Notes under the pieces: model-generated
What the model was told of the DNA's origin: nothing
The model's database searches: none
What the model saw: the letters and a program-made list of their open reading frames with translations, nothing else
Shown here: positions 21,988 through 32,440 of the stretch, piece after piece
Layout: every line of letters starts with the position of its first letter
Position numbering within the stretch: position 1 is the first letter of the stretch
Origin: Combretum micranthum
Taxonomy: Eukaryota > Streptophyta > Magnoliopsida > Myrtales > Combretaceae
Direction: 5' to 3'
DNA: 64,000 bases
NCBI GenBank assembly: GCA_024138025.1
Contig: JAMXBD010002743.1
Coordinates: forward strand, 102,551-166,550
Position numbers and translations under genes: made by a program

Positions 21988-23089
21988 GTGGAGTGTGTGA
22001 ACGACTCATCCACCTAGAGCAATAGTCGACATGGCATCGTGAGTTTATTTCCATTAAATGCTATCCTTGTTGTGCTTGTAAATTAGTCGCATTAGAGATA
22101 GGAAAAGATAAATCGGTATGTATGTAAAATAATTCTTTGAAAGAATTTTAAGAATATCGGAGCCAGAATTGTTTTAAATGATTGTTTTAGTATAGCATTT
22201 GATTTGTGTGAAATTCCTTGATCGCCTTAAATTCCAAAAATAATTATGCTATAACTTTATAAATAAAGGAATTCATGCATACCACGAAGCGAGTCACATC
22301 ACATTTTGGGTTATTATCCTTGGGTGAGAAAGATAGTAAGCTCATGTCGAAAGCAACATTTGGCGGATGATCCAAAAGCGATTGCTTGGCGGCTTAAGGG
22401 AAATGCTTGGCGAAAGATCTGAAAGCAAGGTCAATCAAGTAGATTCGGAATGCTTGGCGATGAGTGCTCGCAAGCATGAAAACTTTTTAACTAAAACTAC
22501 TTGAATTGAGGTTATGTATTACCAAACCCCGAATGGAGGGCACAGATCCATTCAACATATAGTTCTAGAAAACTATATGCTTGTTTGCCCACGTGTTTGT
22601 TGCATTACATTTGTTTATTTAATCAACTTGTTTGAAATTTTGTTACAAGAAGTTATTTATGGAAATAGTTCTCACTAAGCCTATTAGCTTATACCCCGAT
22701 AGATATCTTTTGCAGTTTCCCTACTTATGGTTAAGGCCACGTGGACCCTGCGGGCAGGTAATTTCTTATCGGATACTAGAAATATAGATAAAGTGTAGCA
22801 TTAGTATTGATGTACAAATATCCTGTAATAGATTAGTGATCAACGGGATATGTCCCTAAGTTTGTAAAGCCATTGCTATGAATGAATGATTATTATGAAT
22901 CTTCTTTTCTTAAATATGTTATTTATATCTTCTTAAACTTCATAATTCCATATATGGTCCTCTAAAGTTGTGAAAGCACGCCTTACACTTAATATAAAAG
23001 CTTTTAGGAATGGCTAAGGTTGTCATACTTAAGCTTTAATATTGAGTGTGGCGGACTGTCAAGTTTAGGGTACCCTTTGGGGCGTGACA

Positions 23090-24044
23090 TCCTCAACTAC
23101 ATCATCAAAACCCAACTTCGTATATACAAAAAACTACTATCGATCATTTTCGTCAACAACCCAACATGCATCCACCATCAAACCAACACATACAAACATA
23201 ATTAACAACAAAAACAAAGAAAGAAGTAAAACTTATCTCTTTATGCAACCCAAACAACTTGATCTCCTCTACTACTACTACTTTGAAGTTATTGAAGCTT
23301 CTCTTAGTATGACTTCCACCTCTTATTCTATTTTTTAACTTTGATTTCTCTTCTTATCTTCTTTAAATTGAGATTCATGGTTAAATTTTTAAGGAAGAAG
23401 AAGAAGATATGGGAGAGAGAAAACAAGAGAGAGAGAGAGGGAGAGGGAGAGAATGAAAGAAGGTAGGGAAAGAAAAAAAAAGGAAAAGATAAGAATAAGG
23501 AAAAAGGAAAAATTAGAGATATTTTCAAAATAGGGTATTAAGTTTAAACCTAGTATCAAAACTAATTAGAAAATAATTTGAGACATACATATTAGAAATT
23601 TATAACTTAATATAAAACACTATTCAAAAGCGTAATATATGAAAATCAGATATTTAATTTGAGTTTAGATCTAAAACTGATATTTTTAAGCAAGTAATTG
23701 ATTTCAAAAATTAATAATAGTTTACAAAATGAAAGTTAACCAAAGTCTATTGGTTTTAAAGATGTTGTCAAACATTCAATTTATTTATTTAGAGGTTTAG
23801 AGAATTAAAATTACAAGAAAAGTAATAGTTAATTGATATTGGAAAGAAATTGAATAATTTGATTTATAAAATTGATAAAGAAGAAAATCGACATTTTGAA
23901 AAGAGTATTTAAAATCTCAAATCTCAATTTAACGTATTTACTAATTTAATTATATCGATTTACCTATTCCTTCTCTATTATTTACTTATTTTACTCATTT
24001 AAATAATATAAAATATATTTATAATTAATTCTCTATTAGATTAT
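23090..24044 (-). mobile_element. LTR G, part 3, with GA-rich tract
   Basis: After the TSD (23090-23094) the sequence resumes LTR G. A purine tract at about 23390-23480 (GAAGAAGAAG, GAGAGAGAGA) corresponds to the one in LTR I (39190-39320); in sense it is a pyrimidine-rich leader. The following 500 bp aligns loosely with the end of LTR I (GATATTTAATTTGAGTT near 23655 and 39515). The expected LTR terminus is not visible; the SINE dimer at 24045 or later decay removed it. No gene. Confidence 0.5.
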
Positions 24045-24377
24045 TATATGGTCTCACTATTACATCATACTTTGGTTAAAGGCATAAGCCTATCTGCATC
24101 CATTATGACTCGAATGCCTGACCAAGGCCTTTTGTGTGACATATAAGCTCAATTAGTAAGAGTGTTTCCTGTGAAGCAAAGAAAAGGCTTTGATCAGGGA
24201 TTCGAGTCATAATCGCTTCAAACAGGCTTATACCCTTTACCAAACTATGATGTAATAGTGAGGCCATACAGTACCTTGGAGTGCTCCGCCGATTCCATCC
24301 AGTGGGGGAGCCTATGGTATGCCTTGCAAGAGTACTAGCCATCCCATCGCCATCGCTTGAGGGTATGGGGTGTGACA
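24045..24377. mobile_element. Second head-to-head SINE pair, left copy partial
   Basis: A different SINE family from 2146-2717. The right copy (about 24135-24377, plus) has an A-box-like TAAGCTCAATTAGTAAGAG (24143-24161), a B-box-like GGGATTCGAG (24197-24206) and the tail GGTATGGGGTGTGACA. The left copy (about 24045-24130, minus) covers only the middle: in reverse complement it repeats TTCGAGTCATAAT and ATGATGTAATAGTGAG from the right copy. It lacks both head and tail. Both families end in GGGTGTGACA or similar. I could not identify target repeats for this pair. Confidence 0.65.
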
Positions 24378-25600
24378 TTTTATGTGTGATGAAAGGACTT
24401 AGTTTTAATTACTATTGGTTTTGGGTGTTGTATGAATTAATTTTTATTTTATTATAGATTCATCTCCTCATTTAACTATGTTTACTATACCCTTACAAGA
24501 TACTACAAGTACGTAGTTACTTTGCTGTTGGGTGCTAGAATAGATATATCCTAAATCAACTTTAATTAAAGATGTCTTAAAAAGTGTTTGAATTATTTGT
24601 GCATGTGTCGTTTAATCTGACATGGGGAGTAGCAACCTTATTGACATTATTAACATGGTAGTTATGCTTTTAGGCCATCCCTTGTCATGATGCAATGACC
24701 ATTATAAGTGACTCAATAGGTAGTCGATAGGGCTAATAGTATCGATATAACATTTGCTTATTTCTGAAGGGAAGTAATATGATTTAGTTTAAGTTTCTGA
24801 GACCGATTGAACTAAGTGATATTATGGATTAAGTTAAGTAAATATGAGAAATGGTTGTGAACCCTAGATGAAGTTATTTTCCTTTTCAGTTAAATATTGA
24901 AGATATAGGTATTCATGCTGCCTGTATCAATCTCCTAAGCAACTACTATTACTCAAGACCCTTAGCTCCCCAATGGCTTGTCTCCGAAGTTTGAATATTC
25001 TTATGTTGCTTAACAAACTTAATTAATGGTTAATAACTTGATGGTTATTGCATTGTATTTAGCTTAAGCATGCTTGTTACTTTGTATTTGTTCGCATCAC
25101 TTATGTATTAGGCATTTAGCTCACATTGCTTCATTATAGGTATTGAAGAAGACGAGTTTTATGATCATTTGGGTTATGGAACTAATTTTGAGGAATTTTT
25201 GGATAAGTGGGAAGTATAGGAATCCCGACCTTAACGACCTATGCTTTTGTTTTAAACTAGTGAAAAATATTTTAGGGATGATGTAATTTTTGTTAAGAAT
25301 CTTTCCAAACTTATATGTATTTCATAAAGGCTTGATATTAAGCCTTTCGTTTGTAATATATATATATATATTATATATATATGTATTGAGTCTTTTGCTA
25401 TGTCTTAGAAACACAAAAAAGTATTGTAAATGTATAAATGGAAACTAATCCTAATGATAGTTTTTGAAATGGTTTCTATGCATATTTAGATGAACATTCT
25501 ATAAAAACACCTTCTTTAAAGACATCTTTACATGTAAATACATTAGAATTACATGTGGCTAAGGACTAGATATGCCTGGTTTTGCATGATGATCTTTACA
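24378..25600 (+). mobile_element. LTR K, plus-sense Ty3/gypsy LTR piece
   Basis: Opposite in orientation to the surrounding LTRs. It has the phrase ACAAGTACGTAGTTACTTTGC (reverse complement of the ..GTTACTGCGTACC.. phrase in other LTRs), the 26-codon tail exon (25138-25219), an AAGCCTTTCGTTTGTAATA polyadenylation-like context near 25340, an (AT)n run at 25359-25385, and an end GATCTTTACA at 25600 like the other LTR ends. No PBS follows. The left boundary is unclear because of the SINE pair. Confidence 0.6.
25138..25219 (+). other. Putative acceptor and 26-codon tail exon (LTR K)
   Basis: GCTCACATTGCTTCATTATAG, given as GCTCAC, a pyrimidine-rich stretch and TAG. Then come GT, 25 residues and TAG (25217-25219). 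It has exactly the Tekay/J length, with landmarks D4 E5 F6 Y7, G11 Y12 G13, F16 E17, F19 L20 D21, E24 all kept, although codons 1-3, 8-10, 14-15 and 22-25 differ. This is the most divergent clear member of the 26-codon class. Confidence 0.55.
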
Positions 25601-25802
25601 GTCATGTTATATGTTATAGTATATTATGCTTTTTATGTATTATGTAATTATATATAAGATATTCTATAAAACATAAAAAATTATTTTATTTTATGTATTA
25701 TAAATGACATATAATATTTAAATATACATTTTACAAAAAATATATATACTAAATCTATATGTGTATGTCTCGAATAGGGTGAAGACGTGTTCAATTCCTC
25801 CA
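25601..25802. other. AT-rich spacer between LTRs K and H
   Basis: About 200 bp of A/T-rich sequence with no open frame, repeat or signal that I recognise. Confidence 0.6.
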
Positions 25803-26054
25803 TGTAGCACACTTAGGTGTTACACGCTAAGGCTACCATAAACTATTTGTTTATTATGATCATTTGCTAATTAATTTTAGATTTTGAAATCATATAATTA
25901 GGTTTTGAAAACATTCCATTATGCAACAAAAAATAACAAAAGTGTCAAAGGTAGGTGAAAAGCAATACAAGGTATCTAATAAATGTTTTTGCACTCATAG
26001 GCATAAACCAAGCCCTCAAAAGAGAATACAAGTTTAAAAAGATAACGAAAACTT

Positions 26055-26172
26055 TTATTTAAGAAGAACACATAATCCTACATTCCTAGCCACTACCTTG
26101 TTAATAAGCTCGTACTGATTCATCCCATACTCGAAACATACATAAGCATCAAAGTTGAAATCACCAACTTCT
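26055..26172 (-). other. Putative acceptor and 38-codon tail (LTR H)
   Basis: Sense CATTCCTTCTTTTTTAG, two bases (AA), then an open frame to TAA (26057-26055). It starts VGDFNFDAYVCFEYGM. The D-A-Y and E-Y-G positions fit D-F-Y and G-Y-G of the 26-codon type, but most other residues differ and the stop is later. Entry phase and position relative to GGCTCAT are the same. Confidence 0.35.
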
Positions 26173-27829
26173 AAAAAAGAAGGAATGAGCCAAAGCCTAG
26201 TACATGTCAACATAATCACCTGAGATATGACATATATACCTAGACTACATGCAATGCAATGTCCAGTAGTTTGAGGTTATCATTTAAGGTGATTCAAACA
26301 ACATAGGAGCACTCACACTCCAGATAATAAGCCATGGGATTCTGGGCATCCTGAGTAGCAGCAACTACTCAAGGGTTTAATATAGGCATCCAAAAAATCT
26401 ATATCTCCTATATGATATACCCGAAAAAGAAAATAGCTTCTTTTAGGATTCACAGCCATTACACATCTCTAATTATCTCATTTCATGCTACAATCTAGGT
26501 CAACCGGTCTCATAAACATAAACCAGATTGTATTGCTTCTCTTCGAGCCTAAGTAGACGTTATCTCGATATCATTTGCCCCATCAACTATCCACCAAGCT
26601 ATCAATGATGGCTTGAGCGCCTAACTACCATACTAGCACTACCTAGTAAGGTTATCGCTCCTCGAAATAGATTAAATGATGGAAGCACACTCAAACGATT
26701 AATTACGCCATCTTTAATTAAAATATTAGTTTATTTTATGATTCCTATTTTAGCAAGCAACGCAAGTCACTGCATACCTGATATCAAAATAATAAATGGT
26801 AGAGGATCATACATAAAATAAATGGTTGATTGAATATCTATCAAGAAAGGTTAATTTGGTTTAAGTATTGAGTATAAAAACTAAAGATTCAAGTCATATT
26901 GATCAATCAATTAATGTAAGGTCTTATGTAGTATAAGTCCCTTGGTTTATAATTGAGTTAGGTCCAATTAAGATAATTAGGCTTAGATAATTTAGACTAA
27001 GCACACAAAATTCAAAAATTGAATATATTATTTAGATGTATTGGATGTTTAGGGATCTTAGGTTAGACCCAATAAGAAATTCTCCAAGTTTTTAACTTTT
27101 TAGGGTAATGAGCTTTAAGATTTAGGAATGGAGCCTATTAAGGAGTATAAATGTTAAATCATATAGAATTGGTCTTTATTTTGAATTTAGGTCCAATTAG
27201 ATTAATATTAGTTATTCAACCTAGAAATTATGTTTATGCCCAATTGAAATTTAATTTACACCTTAATGAAGCTATTGGGCCTTCTAATACCCTATATAGA
27301 CCAACTAAGGATATTTTAGGGCTTTTGGGCCCATAGAAAGAATTTGAGCCTAAATAGGTACTTCAATACCTAGAATTGATAATGAAATTAAATATTTTGG
27401 GAATAAGCCCAACTTGAATAGCTAAGGGTATTAGACTTGTATTATGCAATTTAAGCCCATAAAACATAAAGTTAACTATTGTCTATATTTTGAAGGCTTG
27501 AGTCCTAAATGGCTAGGAAAGAATTGATAGGATTTAGTTTGGATCTATTTAGTATAAATAGGCCTAGTTGGCTATAAATTATGTTATTGGGCCTAGGTAG
27601 TATTTCTAGACCAATTTTATGTAATTAAGCCCATTTATAGTATTCAGTCAAATGGGATCCTACTTTTGTATTTAAGTCCATAACCAATTATTAAAGCCCA
27701 AATTATTAATATTAGCCAAGTCAAAAATAAATTCATATATAAGTCCATTTTACGTTATTTAGGTTAGGTTTTACCTATTTTTACTATCTTGGCCCGTTTT
27801 AGGTCACTTATGTCAAGACTAGAGGTGAA

Positions 27830-27985
27830 CGGGTATAGAGTGGGTAGGGTACGAGGTACTACCCATACCCTACCTTGTATGGTACAAGGTAGTAGATTTG
27901 TTACTCGGACCCTACCCTGTAGCATTATCTACCCATCCTGTACCTATACCTTATAATACCCATAGGGTCCAGGGTACCATATGGA
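27830..27985. repeat. Left subterminal repeats of the hAT element
   Basis: About 150 bp packed with GGGTAGGG, TACCCATACC, TACCTTGTAT and GGTACAAGG variants on both strands. Counterparts occupy 32440-32600 (GGGTACAGGG, CGTACCCTACC, GTACCCTATC). Such arrays in hAT elements bind transposase. Confidence 0.75.
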
Positions 27986-28766
27986 ACCTGTAAAGTATTT
28001 CATGAGCCAATAATTTTTTTCATGAATTTGTTTGTATTTATACTTTATACTTCATCAAATATGGTATACCTATAGCAAAAAATAATAATAATAATACTTT
28101 TGTTTGATTTGGAATTTAAATACACACATCAAAGCTGATTTTTAAAATAAAAATTTGATTAATACAAGTAAACTGACAATTTCGTAGTAGAAAAAACCAA
28201 GAAATAACACAAAAAATCTAATCAATACAAATAAAAAACCAGCCCAGCAAAGTTGTGAAATCCAGTAGCTTCAATAAGAACACAAAAACAGCTTGAGAAT
28301 CATCTCTAAAACTCCTTCAACTTCCAGAAAGCATAGCTTGTGAGGCAGCTTGTTGTAAAACTGAAATGAAAGAAAATTTACAGCATGAAGGAGAAAGTTC
28401 ATGTGATGCACAAAGTCTATGGTGCCTTTGAACATGTCTATTAAGCACATAAATAACAAGAATTAAAATCTAAGTAGACATTACAAAAGATAATTAGAAA
28501 CTAATCGTGGTACATATTAAGAAATTCCTACCACAAGCATAGCCACTTCATCAGGTGAAAATGCATTTTGTCTTATACTTTAGTCAACATCCAAAATTTC
28601 TTCATCAATCGAACTTGTCTCTACAAATTAAAAAATACAGTTAAATAAAAAGTTAGTAATATGGAATTCAGAATAATGTTATAAAGTTGAATAACTGATA
28701 CAAGAGGAAAAAAAGAAATAAATATTAATACAAAAAACTTACCCATCTCGTATCTTTCAGCATTTT

Positions 28767-30834
28767 CTAAATATTCTTCCATAAAATTGGCTTTGGATTG
28801 TTTCTCAACCAGTCTTGTGCACAAATCAAGCATTCAATAACCCTTGGTGTCAAAGAGCTACGAAATTGGTCAAGAACTCGACTTGAAGTGCTAAATGCAG
28901 ACTCTGATGCAACAGTTGACACAGGAATAGGCAAAATGTCCCTTGCCATTTGAGAAAGAACTCTAAATCTTGAACTGTTAGCTCTACCAAGCTAAAATAT
29001 CAAAGTCATCATCATTCTTTTCACGTGGTTGCTCTAAATATTGATCCAACTCAGATTTATAAATGTCATTTTCCTCGGCTTCCATAAACTTTTCAAAACC
29101 TTCTTTGATTTTTCTAGGGGGTTCATCTAAAACATGAATATCATCATCACCAATAATTTGATCCCCTATCTCCATATCAAGTGAGGCCTGAGAACTTTGG
29201 ACTATCTTATACTCAAGAGCACGATCATAAAACTCAAACAATCTACCAATCACATTCTTCATGTTGTTAAGCATTGCTTCTACCTTCGCATCATCATTAC
29301 CATAAATTTCTTTGTAGCAATATTTCACAAACTTCAATTTATACCTTGGATCTAACACAACAACAACACACATCAAATTTTGTTCTCAACACTTCCATAA
29401 TATTTGAAAAACTTTTCTCTCATTTTTCTTGTCATTGATTGAAGAGAAGGATCTGGATCATTCTCCCACTCATTTAAAGATGTCAAAATGCCAACAACTT
29501 CATAAAAGTAAGAGTTAGATGTAACATACAATGATCCTGATATCCTTTTTGTTGTCTCATAGAATTTTCTCAAAAATCTAGACAAAACACTAGCATTTTC
29601 CCAATCATCACACAAGGGGACATCATTACCAAGCTCAATTGTATATGATGGGTCCTCATCTTCCAATCTTTGGAAGGCTTTCTTGAACTTAAGGGCAGTT
29701 TCTAACATAAGATATGTGGAGTTCCATCTAGTAGAAATGTCTAAACACAGAACCCTTATAAGTGATTCTTTCACGCTCAATACATGCTTGGAATTGTTGA
29801 GCTCTAGAAGGTGAACTTCTCACATATCTTATAGCACTTCTAATTCGATCTATGGAGTCTTGAATTTCTTTTAACCCATCCTTTACAATCAAGTTTAAAA
29901 TATGGGCACCACATCTCATTTGAAAGAATTCCCCATTCAATATAAGCAAACCATCACATTCATATTTCTCTTTCAAGTATTTCAAAGCAGTGTCATTTGA
30001 AGATGCATTATCAACAGTAATAGTAGAAATTCTATCTTCTAACCCCCATTCATGTATGCATTTCTCTACCATCTTGCCAATATCCTTACCCTTATGACTA
30101 GGCATGACAACAAAATTAAGGATCCTTTTATGCAATGCCCAAGAATCATCAACAAAATGTGCAGTGAGACATAAATAGCTAAGGTTTTGAATGGAAGTCC
30201 AAATATCAGTTGTAAAAGCAATCCTAGATTTTAAAGATTTAAATCTTTCCATCAATTAGGACTTTTCTTGAACATAAAGCTTCATGCAATCCTTAGCCAT
30301 GGTAAAACGTGATACATGCTTAAACATTGGTTGCACTACACTAACAAAATCCCTAAAACCTTCATGCTCCACAGTAGAGAATGGTTGTTCATCAATAATG
30401 ACCATTCAAGTAAGCATACGTCTACAATGATCTTGGTCAAACTTCCATAAGGTAAGACAACCATTGTCACTATCAGTTACATATTCCCCTACTTTTTTGA
30501 ATGAAGTAAGAATCTTTTGCTTTTCATCCATATTTTGGGGAAATATAGAACAGGATCTCAAATGCTTCAACATAGAAGATGTACCCCAACCAGAATGATA
30601 TAGTAACTCAATTCCACAATAATTACACTTTGTCTTAATAGTCTTCTGCTTATGGTCATGTGTAACAGTAATCTTAGTAAAATGAGCCCAGCAGAATGAA
30701 CCTTTGTTTTTCTTGGGACATACCTGGGACGAAGAGTCACTAGCTGATAATGCAAGCGCTTTACTTGAACCTGGAGTATTATTCTCCTCCCCTTTACTTT
30801 CCATTTTCGCTCTAGAAAAATCAAAATATAGCAA
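28767..30834 (-). pseudogene. hAT transposase (BED finger, RNase-H-like core, hATC), frameshifted
   Basis: Would excise and reinsert the element. In sense: a BED-type zinc finger with C70, C73, H91, C95 of the first open frame (30834-30406), then the catalytic core (30255-29728) with FTTDIWTS (first Asp), ITVDNASSND (second Asp) and MRCGAHILNLIV. 29780-29373 carries DISTRWNSTYLML, 29376-28984 carries VLDPRYKLKF, and 28949-28767 holds the hATC dimerisation region (PIPVSTVASESAFSTSSRVL). These are landmarks of the Ac/RICESLEEPER group. At least four frame changes (near 30400-30260, 29770, 29375 and 28985) break it, with few in-frame stops. The start may be the Met at 30804 rather than 30834. 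Confidence 0.88.
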
Positions 30835-30884
30835 GATAAATTAGTCATTAGCTCAAATGTACATGCTTTACATTTATAGTTCAT

Positions 30885-32440
30885 AAAAATGGAAAAGGAG
30901 TTTAGAAATATATCTTATGTGTCGCATGTTAACATAGAAATATAATTTTACAACCTTAGCATATTTTTTATTTGGCAATTGGCACATAAATGGAGGAACA
31001 TGGTATTACTTTATAAAACATGTCCACAAATCAGTAATACGGCTTTTCAGGTCAACCTTTACCCCTAGACTATATGCATAGGATTTTTCTTAATATAAGC
31101 CAACCAATAAGTGGATAATGAATCGTCCCATTTTATAATTTTTTTAGATAATTAAATTAAAAATAAAGAGTTATTTGATCCTAGAATTAAACACTCCTAG
31201 ATTTGTCCAAAGTAATGCGCCTTCTTCTCATACTTAGGCATATTTGTTAACCTTCAAATAAACATATAAAAAGCAACTGGACAAAGCTGATATCTATGCT
31301 AAAAAATAACTAGGAGAAAATATAAATAATCTTTAAACTCTGATTCGATCCATCTCCCTTACAACACCAGTGTCAATACCATAAGTTATAAGACTATTGC
31401 ATATTTGCTAGTTGAAATCAGTCTTTATTATAGTGATTGTTAATTTTATTTGAAAACGTCAAGCATGTGCTCCCATGAGCCAACAGACAATCTCCTAATG
31501 ATGATTTTTATGGGGTAGCCTCCCAAAACATTACAAGGGCATGTATTGGTTGATTTACCTTGGTCATATCTGAGTCTATGCATTTTGGATTATCCCTAGT
31601 AACCATGCATGGTTTTTCTCCTTTTCACAGCTCAGAACTGGTGGACATCCAAAAGTCAAAGGAGAGACTTTTGAGGTCTAGCCATGTCCAATCAACCATG
31701 CATGTATTTAATTTTCCTACGAGGAGACTCTTCGGTCATTGCGTTTAACTTAAACCTTCAAGGTTTCCCCCCTTGGTTCCAATTCCAACAGCTTCACATG
31801 GATCCTTCTTACTAAATTCAACCCGATTTGAGAAACTCTTGCTACACTTCTCACAACAACACATGTGCTTCTCAATCTAAAATATTATATAATAAGCAGG
31901 TGATTTTATTTTTATTAGGTAATCTTTCTATTGAATGTTAAAACCATCAATAAAATAATTTATTTTCCTTATTTTGATACCAAATTGTAACAGCTCAATA
32001 CTATCTCCTTTTTCTTTCAAGTTACTGGAAGTTATATTTCTAAAATTAAATATATATCTTGCTCTAAAATTAAATCATTGCAAAATTTCTATTGCAAGAT
32101 ATTCCATCGTAGATTGAAAAAATAAATTGAAAATGAAAACGACAACAAAATATACAAAATGAACATACCTTTTCATGGAGGAGTGAGGAGTGATGAGCAA
32201 ATGAGTGGCATGAGAAAGGTGAGACAGAGAGTGGTGTGAGTATGGGTGGTTGAAATAGAGTCACAGAGAGTGATGTGAGAAAGGAGTGTGTGTGGTTGAG
32301 ATAGAGTCACAGAGATTGGTGTGAAAATGATAATAGGTTTAGGGTTTTGTTGGGCTGGGTCAAATGTAAAGTATATTATTATTATTTAACTAGAAAAAAA
32401 ATATTATTATTAGTTTTAGTTTTTTTTTTTAAGATTTATA
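30885..32440. other. hAT 5' non-coding region
   Basis: About 1.5 kb upstream of the transposase in sense. No protein of known family. AT-rich, with one less AT-rich part at 31440-31900 (runs such as CTTTTGAGGTCTAGCCATG) whose origin I do not recognise. It presumably holds promoter and leader, possibly an intron. Confidence 0.5.

Larger units (their letters stand above)
19364..23089 (+). mobile_element. Complete F1 solo LTR
   Basis: 3726 bp with ends TGTAAACCCCCAAA and TTTGGGGCGTGACA, flanked by a perfect 5 bp repeat TCCTC (19359-19363 and 23090-23094). No PBS, PPT or coding region adjoins it, so it is a solo LTR left by LTR-LTR recombination. The sequence on either side reads on as LTR G. 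In sense: TATAAAT box (20072-20078), a CT/CA-rich leader without any ATG, a donor-like TTTAG-GTAACT (20242-20251), then a 1.7 kb stretch to the acceptor-like site at 21940. It is inverted relative to the copy at 1-3432. Confidence 0.93.
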
